In this document: positions 1 to 12,122 of the stretch, one piece after another
Layout of the letters: every line of letters starts with the position of its first letter
Numbering within the stretch: the first letter of the stretch is position 1
From: Saururus chinensis
Taxonomy: Eukaryota; Streptophyta; Magnoliopsida; Piperales; Saururaceae
Reading direction: 5' to 3'
DNA length: 64,000 nucleotides
NCBI GenBank assembly: GCA_035235625.1
Contig: CP141149.1
Span: 33,659,753 to 33,723,752, forward strand
Notes under the pieces: generated by a model
What the model was told of the DNA's origin: nothing
Seen by the model: only the letters and a program-made list of their open reading frames with translations
Databases searched by the model: none
Position numbers and translations under genes: made by a program

Positions 1-3000
1 TTCACCTTTCTCAAAGGGAATAGGTACAGCATCTCCTCAATTAGGCAGCAGTGGAGTGGGGCCCCCTCCACCTGGAGTATTTCCAAGCTTCAGCACAAAG
101 GGCCGTCAACTCTCTCGCTCTGCAAGCCCAAAGACTCAGTCAACGCCCAAAAGAGCTTCTCTAAAGCCACTGCATTGGGTCAAAGTAACAAGAGCAATGC
201 AGGGGAGTCTATGGGCAGAGTCACAGAAACAAGATGAAGCTTCAAAGTATCATGATTTTCTTTAGTTCTGTGATACTTTATCATCATGAATCTTATGATT
301 CTGAACTATGCGATATTCCTATTTCTTCTCGTGGCAGGGCACCAGAATTTGACATGACAGAACTTGAGAATCTTTTTTCAGCTGTAGTGCCAAATTCTGA
401 TCAAGGGAAGTCAAGTGGTAAATCCGGCCGTCGAACATCACTCGGCTCTAAACCTGACAAAATACACTTGGTATTTTCTTTGTTATTATTTTGTATTGAA
501 AGTTTGACTGAAATATGCATGATGACATTATCTACATTCTCTATTTATTGATTAAATATGAAATATCAAATTCTTTTATTGCCTTCCAATTCGAAATTTT
601 GGTGAGTATTAGTCAGGACAAACTGTATTTAGGCAAACTGAAGACTTCATTTGTGCATTTTGGGCTTTTAATTGATCATGAATTGCAGGGTTACATGGTG
701 ATTTTGCAATCTGTTGACCTCAATATGCTATAATCGTTTCTTTTAGTTGAAAAATGATTATGTCAATTCCATGACCTTCAGTATTTTGGGAGCTTAATAT
801 TGTTTTGTTCTCTAATTGCTACATGTGCATTCAGATTGATCTAAGACGGGCTAATAATTGTGAAATTATGCTTACCAAGGTTAAGATTCCATTGCCTGAC
901 CTAATGGTAAGCTAATATACCTATGAATCTGTTTTTATACTTTGACTTCTTGCATGGATTTTGGTGCACATTGTTTATGTTTCACAATATCTGTAAGGCA
1001 CTAAATTTTTACGGTTCCATAGTCTCATCCATGGTAAGCTAATATGTAATCTTGTTTTATCCATTAACTTTTTTGTGTTACATTGCTATATTGTTTATGC
1101 TTCACAATATGTAAAGCAACAATTATTTTCGTGTTTTTATTTGAAACATTATGTATATTATTACAGGGCTCATTGCTGGCATTGGATGATACAATTTTAG
1201 ACGTGGACCAGGTCGATAACCTTATAAAATTCTGTCCAACGAAAGAGGAAATGGAGTTGCTTAAGGTATCTGTTATCTTGATGTATCTTTCTTATGGTTC
1301 TTGTATGTTCGTTTATGTTTATTATGTTGAGTTAGTCTGCATTCTAGTAATAAAAACAAGAGTTGATCTGTGTTCTATTCTGTGTCATCATGTGAGATTT
1401 ATTGAAATCATAATTGTGATTTTGATATATTTTGAAGTATCTAAGAATGAATTTGGATTTCAGTGGCTCATATTGAATCATCATAATATGTGATTATTAA
1501 CTATCGATCAAAACCATCTCTATGTGTAACTTTGCTGTTATAAATTTGTTAGGGTTTTACGGGTGATAAACAAAATCTGGGAAAATGTGAACAGGTTAGT
1601 CAACTCCTCATCTCCTTCTGGCTCAATGATGCAATATTTTCTTTCTTTCTTCTTTTTATTTTCTTGCGGACAGTAGTTACTTAATATATGTGCATTGTTG
1701 TAATAGTTCTTCCTGGAGTTGATGAAAGTACCTCGTGTAGAATCTAAGCTCAGGGTCTTCTCATTCAAAATACAATTCCGCTCCCAGGTCATACTTATTC
1801 ATTATAGCTAAATTGTGATTCTATCTGAATGGATTTTAGAAGTCCACTTGATTCATTTTTATATGGTAATTTCAGGTTTCTGATCTTAGCAATAGTCTTA
1901 ACCTTGTTAATTCTGCTGCAGAGGAGGCAAGTATTTTATTTGTCCCACATTATCTCTAGATTCTCTTTGGACAGTGATCTCATGTACTTCTGCAATTTTG
2001 TATAATCAGATCAGGAAATCTGCGAAATTGAAGAGAATCATGCAGACAATTCTTTCTCTAGGGAATGCTTTGAACCAGGGAACTGCTAGAGGTAGTTTTG
2101 ATTGGTGAATCTTTGTAGTCATTGCAAAATGATATGTTTGTTGCAGAAATAAGAACATAAGAACATCTTCTCTTTGAGAAATATAAAGGATTCTTTTTCT
2201 CGTGGTTGTCCATGTAACTCCTCTGTCATGACATTCTTCCACAATGCTGCAAACGACCTGATTTAAAACAGATGAATTTGCAATGCTAATCAACTCCGTT
2301 CTTTTCTAAAGGGACTATGCTTGTGTTTTGTATATTTCCTTTGTTGTAGTCAACTAGCCATGCAGTTACAACTTAAATAATATATTGCTTTCTAATATAT
2401 TTGAAAGAATTGTGCTGGTAGGTTCTGCGGTTGGCTTTAGGTTGGATAGTCTTCTCAAGTTAACCGATACTCGTGCAAGAAACAACAAGATGACTCTCAT
2501 GCATTATCTTTGCAAGGTGCAAATTATCAATTTTTGAACATTGCTTGTTCTTGCGTTTCAGTTTCTGAACCTTTATATTTTTCCACTCATTCTACTCATG
2601 ATAGAATAGCAATAACCTTGTGGACCGTGCAATAGGTTCTAGTTGAGAAACTACCAGAACTTCTGGATTTTCACAAGGACCTTCTTAGCTTGGAAGCTGC
2701 TTCAAAGGTATTAAATTTCAGCTAATGCTTTCAGTAAATGTACATATAACTTCACTGATCTGAAAATGACTGTTTATCTTTAATGCAGATACAATTAAAA
2801 ACTTTGGCAGAAGAGATGCAGGCAATTAGCAAAGGATTGGAAAAAGTTGAGCAGGAACTTACGGCATCTGAAAATGATGGTCCAGTATCACAAACTTTCC
2901 GAAAGGTACCTAATGAAGAAAATTTACATAATTCAAATTTTTTTACTGCACAGAAAGTGTTCAATTTGAAATTGTAATAGCAAACGTTTTTCTGTGATCT

Positions 3001-6000
3001 CTTGTTGATTGATAGCTATATAATTATGCGGCTCAAATAAGTTCACATGTAATAAATTTTTGTATGGTGTGCCTCATCTCAGGATTTTTTCATAGTTAAC
3101 TAATGTTCTGCTCGCTGTTATCCTTTTGGGTAGTGGTAAGGGGTCATGTTGGATTTAGGTCATGCAATTATATCCAGGGTGTAAATTGGTCAAAATGTCC
3201 CAACCCTATTTTCCTTTCATTGTCTGTTCAGAATTCAAGTTATGGAATTAGCTGTTATATGTTTAAAAAAATAAAAATTATTCTAATAAATGGTGAGGAA
3301 TTATAAAAAATAGAGCAATACATGAGTACCCCGTGACATCTTCTCACATTTTGGCCAAGTTTTGTTGATTATAATTATTACAATCAATGCGCTAAATAGT
3401 ATTGCGGAACTCCTAGATATATTGCATGTGAAACATCTCCCTCTCAGCACAGATGCCAGAATTTTAAATCTTTTTGAATGAGTCAAACGCCAACTATTAA
3501 GTCCTGATTCTTCTTCATTTAATTGTATCCAGTATATTCTATATAGCGAGATGGCCATAATCACAGGGATGTCAAATCATCCCAAAATATCTTTGTACCA
3601 TTATTTATACGGAAGCAATACAATGAATCCTTTGAAGGGTTCAATATCTATTTAATCACATTGAACAGAGTAAATGTTACAGGGGAAACTGTAAAGTGCC
3701 TGCCACGTTGCAGGTTTGATCCATAGTTGGTCATCTCGTGAGATCTCAAGTTTATTAAAAACTTGAGATGGTTGCATGATACGGTCACTGATATGGGACA
3801 TTATTATGATTTGATTGAAGAAGAGATCTATTGATCATCCAAGATAACTTATATCCTATAATAGAATGGAAGTTGCTTTGGAAACATGCTATAGGAGTGT
3901 TTAAGATTCAGTTTTTGGCACCAGAAGCATAATTGTAATTTCTAGAAAGTTCAGCAGTATTTTCGTTATTTTTGCAGAATTTATCAGGTACTGTGGCAAC
4001 CTACTTTGGTTAATTAACAATCGCTTTTTTCCTTCTTCATCTTCTTGTCATTCTCTTTATTTTTCTTGCATTCCCCTTGTGTTCTGGGCGGGTAATGGCT
4101 GTTTTGCGAGTGTTCAGCTTTTTAAATGCTTAAACAGTGCAGGAACATTCAACCAGTATGAAAAAATTTACTGTGCGTGTTGAGCAGTAATGTAGCAGTT
4201 CTGTTGACAAAACTGTGAAAGGTGTCTCTTCATTAAATTTGTTCTGTTTGCTACCCATCCGGTCATTAGGAATTGGGTCTTACAAAGTTTGCCTATTTCA
4301 GCCACCTTCCCTGGCTAAAATCAGTTCATTTTTTTTTCAATTTCGTTTAATTTTTTACTAATTGCAATTGACCTCTATTTTTTGGGAAAGTAGCATGACT
4401 TTTGTAAGGGAAGATAAAGAACTGACAGGGCATCAGAAACACCAAAGAGAAAGATAATGTTAAGGTGAAACTACAAGAGAAACTAGAAATCTGAGGGTGA
4501 CCTCATATTCCATTAGATGCAAGAGAATAGATTAATGGATTTCACTTTCTTAATGGGAGAACATTTCTTTTATAATTATATATTTAAATGAATAACGAAA
4601 TAGATGCCTATCCGAAGTAAGTTTTATTTAATTGGAGAAAATCTTTGTGATCTGTAATCATATTTTTGTTTGAAAGAAAACATATTTGCATGTGAAACAA
4701 TTTTGATTGCATTTATTTGTCATTATTCTCACTTATATACTCAGAGATTTTACTTTTGACTTTCTATATATGTTCTCTGCAATTGAAATTTGATTTTTCA
4801 GATGCTGAAAGATTTTCTTGTTATTGCTGAAGCTGAAGTGAGATCCTTGACATCACTTTATTCATGTGTGGTATGTTGTTTCTTATTTTATCACAATTCT
4901 TATTCAGCTATTCTCTACTGCTTGGGAGTAGGAATACAAATGAATGAATACATGAGAATTTTCATGAAACTAGTCTTTTTTCCAAGATCTGAGATATTAC
5001 TTCATTTCAATCACGTTTTTGCTTTTCTGAGTAAGTGATTAGTGTATTGTCACCTAGCTTCTTGATCCCATGCATCCATGTTAAGATGAATGAGTCCACG
5101 TTCCCAATTTTTTCAATATTGAATTGACTACATTAAGAACATAATTATTTAAGTTTGTGTTTTCTTTTTAGTACTATGTTATTTATTGGGAAAGACGCAT
5201 AATTTCTTTCTTTATGCTATAATAAACATTGAATTGTGACCTATTATCCTCCTATTACGATCAATAATAGTGTATACCAACCAAAGGAGACAAAACCAAA
5301 CTACGGTTCCAACCCGTGATTGAGTGAGACAAGTTAGTTAGAATGGTTCTATCAATACGAAGGGTACCACTGCCTTCAATAAGAACGAGTGATGGCCTCA
5401 TTGGAATCCCTAAAAGGGTATGTAGGCCAGAGAGGACTTGGAATGAGCTATAGCATTAAAAAACTTAAAGGGATGTAGAAGTTAGAAAGGGAGCAAAACT
5501 TATCTCGAAACCCAGGCAATTGAGATTTGGTCCTGATGATGAGTTCAACATAAAAATATTAGTATTTGAAAATATAGTAAGGTTTGTATAAAAAAAAGGG
5601 AAACTATAACTAAGTAAATGAACATGAGATGCTTTGTAAAAGTAGTTCAATTTATGTAGTCAGATATCAACGAGTTTTAAACCTCTCAGCTATTCCTAAA
5701 CCGGGATACATATTAACATAATGGTTCGATGATTAGCAGCTCACATGGTACCGGTGCAGTGTTTAAAGAAGAGTAACATAGAAATTATTCAGAAGACTTA
5801 ATATGAGGTGCAAACGCAAATGTGGTTTATTTAGTGATGCATTTGGAAAGGGAGATTTTTGTCGTGAAATGTGTTTTAAGTGCCAATGTGTGCCTTGGGA
5901 GATTGGGCGCCAACTTTTTATTCTCTCACCAAAAAATGTACCTTTTTTTATTTCTTTTACCTTACCTGAACTTTAGATTTTGGAAATGCTGTATAGTGAG

Positions 6001-7574
6001 TCTTACGCATCTATATGTTAAAGCAAAACATATTGTTGTAAGATAACCAAGTTTTTCAAAAGCTCGAGCTGTTAGGAAGAGAAAATCTTTTATATTCTAA
6101 CATCCCCCCTCATGTGCAAGCGTCTATCAAGCGTGGCACTTGGAACACAATTGGGATATATAATGGGATATATAAATGCCTCCGACGAGACTTGAACCTA
6201 GGACCACAATTGGGATATATAATGGGATATATAAATGTCTCCGACGAGACTTGAACCCAGAACCTCCCATAATCTGGAGCTTTGATACTATGTAAGATAA
6301 TCAAGTTTCCCAAAAGCTCAAGCTGATAGGAAGAGGAAATCTTTTATATTAATTTTATATTCTAACAATTGCCTCAAGCCTTCCACATGGTTTGTTTCCT
6401 GGCCATTTGGTATTAAAGGGCTTGAAAATGATTGATTATACTGGTAGCTAATCTAGGTTTACATGTCACTCTTTAAATCCATTGCTTAAAATCATAGTTT
6501 GTTCTTCTTGTGCAGGGGCGGAATGCAGATGCACTTGCCATTTATTTTGGGGAAGATCCAGCTCGATGCCCATTTGAGCAAGGTGCACTTTATTTACTTT
6601 CCAATTGATTATTTGTTTTGATATTTTCTTTTTTGTTCTTGTAATTTTTCTTGGCAATATATATCTGTAGAAAGCCATAATTTGCATGGAACTGGTGAAA
6701 TCTGGGTTCTGGTTTGTGCGTTTGAAGCACCACTGTGGCTGTTCTAATTGGTTTTGACAAAGAAAACTTAAATTATTCAAATATGACACGCACGCACGCA
6801 CACACAATTATTATAAAGAAGTGTATTGATGTTTCCAAATTACTGTAAATTTATGAAGTGCATTTTAATTATGCTTCACTATCAGTAATTTTACAAATAG
6901 GAAAAAAATGGAAAAAGCAGTGAGGCTGACTTGCGAACTGGTTGGCTCACTTGAAATTGATTGATTTAATTGTATGTCTGGTGTAATTAATTTTACGTAT
7001 ATACCAGAAAAAGGGTTGTCCAGGGAGGGCATCCAGCTTAAAGGCTGATCATATGATTCATCACCTGGATCTTATTATGATTTTATATACGAAAAACATT
7101 GCATGATATAGAGCTGACATTGCCCGCTCGTAGCTCAGATGATGACTTATACCATATTAGGTAAGATTCGATTGAACAGGTCACAACCATAATATTTTTT
7201 AAACGATACGAGTCTTGTAGACTGGTGGCTCGAAATGTTACTTTTGAAGAGCTATATAGCGGATAGGTAAATCCCGAAATATGCTGCATCCATCTAAGCA
7301 GGTGTCTTGAACAAAATGTTTATGGGTTTGCTTATCTTGTAAGCATCTGTTTTAAGTATATTTTGTTTGTTTCTGATACATTGCAGTCGTTTCTACACTC
7401 CTCAACTTTGTGAAAATGTTTGTGCGCGCTCATGATGATAATTGCAAGCAGCTTGAGCTTGAAAAGAAGAAAGCTCAGAAGGAAGCTGAAAATGAGAAAA
7501 TGAAGAACAGTCATCCAAAAAAAGAAACAGAAAATTTGTTACAGTCTCCACTTAAAAGTGCCAGCATTAAGTAA
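1..7574 (+). CDS. class II formin, FH2 domain to C-terminus (5' end outside window)
   Basis: Formins nucleate and processively elongate actin filaments through a dimeric FH2 domain. Fourteen exons are visible: 1-246, 338-470, 835-906, 1167-1265, 1553-1594, 1707-1787, 1876-1926, 2010-2091, 2422-2516, 2636-2707, 2789-2905, 4802-4870, 6516-6582 and 7387-7574. They join in frame (frame begins at base 2) to about 470 residues. Seen: the end of a proline-rich FH1 stretch (GPPPPG), the FH2 entry motif LKPLHWVKVTRAMQGSLW, the core GNALNQGTARG, KLTDTRARNNKMTLMHYLCK, and a Lys/Glu-rich tail ending SASIK. The FH2 wording and lack of a membrane segment fit plant class II formins (AtFH13/14/20 type); the N-terminal PTEN-like part would lie upstream. 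Intron 7 begins with GC rather than GT. Introns 11 and 12 are long (1.9 and 1.6 kb), and intron 12 carries a TRIM. No break was seen. Family assignment is firm; the exact orthologue is inferred. Confidence 0.93.
1927..2009 (+). other. GC-AG intron in the formin gene
   Basis: The exon ending ...GCAGAGGAG is followed by GCAAGTATT rather than a GT donor, and the acceptor is ATAATCAG. Only this junction keeps the frame (SAAEE joined to IRKSAK) at the position expected from other plant FH2 domains. The donor otherwise matches the strong consensus AG|GCAAGT of the minor GC-AG class. Confidence 0.8.
6037..6367 (-). mobile_element. TRIM retrotransposon in formin intron 12
   Basis: A 331-bp element lies in the intron in minus orientation. 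It has short direct terminal repeats at 6037-6102 (66 bp) and 6291-6367 (77 bp, with an internal 11-bp duplication). Read on the minus strand, each starts TGTTAGAATATAAAAGATTT and ends TTATCTTACA, so it has TG...CA ends. Next to the minus-strand 5' repeat is TAGTATCAAAGCTCC, close to the initiator-Met tRNA primer-binding site, and before the 3' repeat is a G-rich polypurine tract (ATGAGGGGGGATG). Flanks ATTGT and ATTGC look like a 5-bp target duplication with one mismatch. It has no coding capacity, as expected of a terminal-repeat retrotransposon in miniature. The interior holds a tandem copy of a roughly 58-bp unit (6147-6262). Confidence 0.82.
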
Positions 7575-9776
7575 TTGTCATTCTTGCAAGTAGCTTTAAC
7601 ATCATAAGCCAATATGACACAATGTTAGAAGAGGATGACAATTGGGGATTGGAGGGGGGGGGGGAAGAGATCTCCTTCAGGATATTTGCAGAGAATAACT
7701 TTCCCAGTACTCAAAGAAAACAAGAAAATCTCTAATAATTGGCATATGCTCAAGTGTCTGGGAGTTGAAGCTTACAGGAGTATCTCATTAGATTTGGTAA
7801 GTTTGGATCTGCCATTTTCTTAAATTATTTTTTCTGTAGACTCTATCTGATATCTAGTGGTTTTGTCTGTTTCTTCCAGCTGACACCAGCGTTGTTGGCT
7901 GATCTTGATGGTCCACGGTGTATTATATGTCCACTGACCAAATTTTCTTTGTTAGGCTGTATCAGTGACTTAAAAAGAGCAAGATTGTAGGCTAGTTTCA
8001 GGTTTAGATTATTCTTTCACAATTGATAATTATTTCCATGTAATTTGTACATTAAAATTTAGGGTGGTAAAGCAGTGCAAGCTGATCTAATTATTCCCCT
8101 TGGCCAAATATTGTTTTCATGATCCAATCCGAATTACGTTGTAATGTAAATGTGTACAGTAGTCTTCTAATAGGGAAACTTACTGCACTTTTGGATTGTA
8201 TAAAGGCAGAAATTTTGATGATGGAAAAATCGTATGCTTCTAGCTTATGCATTTAATCCTCGCCTACAAAAGCACATTATGACTTGGTCGTAAAATGCGA
8301 TGTAATCGAGCATTTATGAGTATTATGAGGTATATTATTTGTAGCAGATCTCGCATGATTAATGACGGGCACTATTTTTTTTTTCCGTCGCAAAGATGAA
8401 CTACTATTGTACCAGTTCGTCCATGTGGGGGTGCAAATGATTGATCCTCGTGGGAGATTCTCCTGCTGGTGCCAGTCAACAGATAGTTGTCGCCTGTCGG
8501 TGGCTTTTATGGGGATTTCCAAGTCTTCCAGCATTGGGCCTTCCTCATCATAATGCCTGCTGTAGCATTGATTTATTTCGCAACTGATGAGCATCGTATT
8601 AAGTTTTGAATTACCACTTTTAGATAATACAGGCGTATGATAGTTACGTAAGAATCTGCCTTTAGTGATCTAAAATTAAAAGCTAATGAGCGTATTACTG
8701 CCAAACGATTGTTGTTTAAGAGGTTCAACATAATGACAACTAAACATGACGGGTGCATTGGGCTTGAGTTGGAATCTTTGCCGAGTGTTTTAGAAGCCCT
8801 TAATTAGAACCACACGAGTTTTTTACATACTCGTATTAGTGTTTATAGTTAAAAAAAAGAACTTTTTTTTGCTACATTCTTTTTTGTTAGTTTATCCCTC
8901 TTCTTTTTTATATGAGTTTTGTAAAACAGTACCTTACCTTTGTCATTTCAAATGTTTTGGACAAAAAATTTAATGCTGGTAAAAAAAACTTAAACTATAC
9001 TTTGTGTAAGAGTTTGTTACTTCAGAAAAAAAGAGTCATGAGCCAGATAAACTGGGCAGCTAAGAGTAGAAAATAAAACAGGTAATGTGGAAAGGCAATA
9101 TGATACAAAAAAGCCCTAGAAAATTCCAATTTGTTTGTGTGACCTGCCAATCTCCAGATTAGATATCAGGAATCAGATTGACCTCCGGATGTAGAGACAC
9201 ACTGGATTAGCGGTTGGCATGTTGCTGTAGACCACCAATTATAATTTATACTACAACAAAGCTGTCGCCGCTTCTTCCCCCCGTCCAACGGTCCAAACCA
9301 GGACTAGCCACAAAAGACAACAGAAACTGGACCCCATTCTCTTCAAGTCTCAAGCGGTGACCAAGGACCATTTTCTCTGTAGATAGACACTTCGGAAGCA
9401 GAGGTTGCTGCAGAGATCGCGCAGATCCCGAGCCTGACGGATATTCGTTGCAGGGATTTGTGAATTGCAGTGTGACCTTCCCGGTGGAACAACATCCTTC
9501 CTCGTTGTTGCCATCGTCACTTGTTTGGCTCCCAACTCGAAGCGAAACAGGAGACCTCCACTCCACAGCTGTGTCCGCCTCTCCTGCAGGGAATCTTCCC
9601 TCTGCTTTTTCTTTCATTTTCCTTTCTCTTTTAGCACAATTATCAATGTCTCACTCTTGATCAGAGTGTGGGAAATCCTCTCTGCATGCATTCATGCCCG
9701 AGCATCATTCGTGAGTATCAAATAGTATTCACTCTGCCTTCGGATTGAAGTGTTTCTGAAGGTGGAATCGAGGGCG
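7575..9776. other. formin 3' UTR and spacer to reticulon 5' leader
   Basis: No gene is recognised. The first part is probably formin 3' UTR. It holds an 11-base G run at 7654-7664. Sequence from about 9250 is less AT-rich and CT-rich (9590-9640), consistent with promoter and 5' UTR of the reticulon gene. No convincing TATA box was pinned down. Confidence 0.5.
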
Positions 9777-12122
9777 ATGGAGGGGGGCAGACGAAGAACA
9801 GGTATAAGGAAAGGGGTGCCTCCCGGTTCGGTGTGGGAGAGCAGAATGAAGCTGGATGAAATGAACGGGGGGATCAAGGTCTTCTCTGACAAAGAAGCTG
9901 GTGAAGATGGTAACTCCGAATTCTTGCTGAGGCCCAAGCAGGCCAGTGGGGCTCCTGAAAGAAGGAAAAGGTGGCAACCCGACGCAGACAAGCTCCCATT
10001 TCAGTTGAGGAAAACCAGGTCTGATATTCTGCGAAGTTCAGATGAAGATGGGATTATTACAAGAGCTCTAAGCGATGCGGATGGGATGAGATCGAGCAAA
10101 GTAGTTATAGATGCCGGCGATGTGGAAGAAGACAAAGAGGATGAGGAGGACGATTTCAAGGAAGTAGAAGAGGAAGATATAAAAAGAGTTGATGTGAAGG
10201 AGATCGATTTGAGCGGAAAGAAACCAACGAATGTTGCAGAGGAAGAGAAACCGCTCCCTCTTGCTCCGATTCGTAAGAAGCCCATTTGGTCTAATGTGGA
10301 GAAGAAGCCACCACCCAAGCTAGAACATCCATCTGTTGATTCAGAACTCTCCAAACCACGCTCAAGTACAGAGGAAGAGAAGCCGCTCCCTCTTCCTCCG
10401 ATTCGTAAGAAGCCCATTTGGTCTAATGTGGAGAAGAAGCCACCACCCAAGCTAGAACATCCATCTGTTGATCCAGAACTCTCCAAACCATGCTCAAGTA
10501 AAAAAATTCCCGTTCTCTTGCCAAAATTTACTGAGTTATTTACTCTACTTTCTAAAAATTGAATTTTTTTCATCTTCTCTATTGACTTGATTTCTTGCCA
10601 TTTCCAGATCCAGTTGCTGTAGAAGCATTTGCCAGCATTTCAGAGACTGAAAGTCGGTTGCAAAATTTTGGTGGGTAATGAACTACGAGTTCAAATCAGC
10701 TATCTTTCGTCCCATCATTTCTTACTAATTAAATTCTACGAACCTTTCTGTTCTTTGTACTTTTTTGTTCTTCATCCAGTCGATTTAATAATGTGGAGAG
10801 ACATATCAAAGTCAGCATTAGTATTCGGATTCGGAAGTTTTATGTTAATTTCATCATCGTATGCGAAAGAACTCAATTTCAGGTCAGTACATTAATATCA
10901 ATTTTCGTTTTTCTTATTTTCTAATCGAAGTTAGGATTGCTCCTTAAAGAATTCGTACTGTGCAGCTTCACCTCTGCAGTTTCCTATTTTGGATTAATCT
11001 ATCTTGCTGTCAGATTTTTGTACAAGTCATTTCTCCTGAGGTAACTCAACTAAACAAAGAAGTTTACTGTGAATGCGTAAGGTCTCGAGTTCTGACATCG
11101 GAAACCTTATCTTTTCCCTCTTTTCCGAAAACAAATTATCAGGGATGTTACAGACATAAAAGAGGCAAACCATAGATTCGTGAGCGAAGATGAAGCTATT
11201 AGGATGGTGAAGATAGTTCTACCTTACTTTAATGAGCTACTCTTCCAGCTCAGAAGCTACTTCTCTGGAGACCCCGCAACCACCATGAAGGTCTTTCTTT
11301 TCCTTATTATAAGTTATAACGTGTGTTTCGATATGATTAACACTAAACTAACGGAGAATTAAACGGCAGTTAGCAGTGGTGCTATTTGTTTTAGCGCGTT
11401 GTGGAAGTTCCATCACCATGTGGACCATGGCCAGATTCGGTAACGCCCTTTTCTTCTTCAGGATGAATGTTCAATAACACAAGCCATCATTTCCAAATCA
11501 CCGACTGAATAAAAAAACAACAGTATTCCTTTACTGGGCAATGGGTAACTATTGGTGATCAGAAGGATTTTGGATTTTCCTGTGCAGTGTTTTTTGGAGT
11601 ATTCACGCTGCCAAAAATGCATCAGGCTTATTCATCACAGATGACAGCGTACGGTAAGAAGACAAACTAGTATGTCAAAAAGATTTTTGTGCTACGATAC
11701 AATCCAGTACGAGTTAAGCTACAAGTTGAATTTGCAGGGAGGTTTTGTATCAGACGCTTCCAGGACGCGTGGGAGTCATGCACCTACAAAAAAGGTGCAG
11801 CGGTTGCCATTTTTACTGTGGTATGGAATTTATCCTCGCTTGTTGCTCGGATTTGGGCAGGTAACTAAACTGGTGTTTTACGTCTGCCTTCCATTACTCG
11901 TGGGCTCCTGTGACACCAAAACGAATTGTCTGTCTTGCTGCAGTCTTCATGCTGGTCGTGGCGATCAAATTGTACCAACAATCTTTACTGCGAGATGCCG
12001 ACTGGAATAAAGCAGCAGCAGCAGCAGCAGCAGTAGTAGATGGAGATTCGGCCGGGGGACATTCACAGAACCGAGGACAGGAAGGCAGGCCCACCATCGG
12101 AACAGAGAAGAAGGCCTCGTAA
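9777..12122 (+). CDS. reticulon-like protein, RTNLB21 type
   Basis: Reticulons are ER proteins whose membrane hairpins shape tubules. Nine exons: 9777-10497, 10608-10670, 10780-10882, 10966-11040, 11143-11290, 11370-11439, 11588-11653, 11738-11860 and 11944-12122. All junctions are GT-AG, giving 515 residues. The start at 9777 (MEGGRRRTGIRKG) is chosen over the upstream in-frame codon at 9750 because this N-terminus and the following SVWESRMK match the RTNLB21 group. The long acidic/Lys-Pro-rich N-terminal part (1-261) contains two copies of a 44-residue repeat. The reticulon domain (about 262-465) starts VDLIMWRDISKSALVFG and has two hydrophobic hairpins (about 270-320 and 371-405), followed by RRFQDAWESC and IFTVVWNLSSLVARIW. 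The tail has a seven-alanine run encoded by GCA repeats. The gene appears intact. Name is by family resemblance. Confidence 0.93.
10239..10497 (+). repeat. 132-bp in-frame tandem repeat in reticulon exon 1
   Basis: Two copies with period 132 bp (44 codons): 10239-10370 and 10371-10497. The second stops at the exon 1 splice donor. The encoded unit is rich in Lys, Pro and Glu (EEEKPLPLAPIRKKPIW and onward). Copies differ at only a few positions, so the duplication is fairly recent. The bases at the end of copy 1 (TCAAGTACAG, 10362-10371) resemble the real donor at the end of copy 2 (TCAAGTAAAA). Confidence 0.9.

Noticed and set aside
6147-6262. Candidate SINE or tRNA gene from GGTTCAAGTCTCG (minus strand)
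   Set aside because: The sequence is the interior of a TRIM with LTRs, primer-binding site and polypurine tract, which explains it better.
9246-9725. ORFs in both directions upstream of the reticulon gene
   Set aside because: Probably 5' leader and promoter sequence; no domain and no splice link to known exons.
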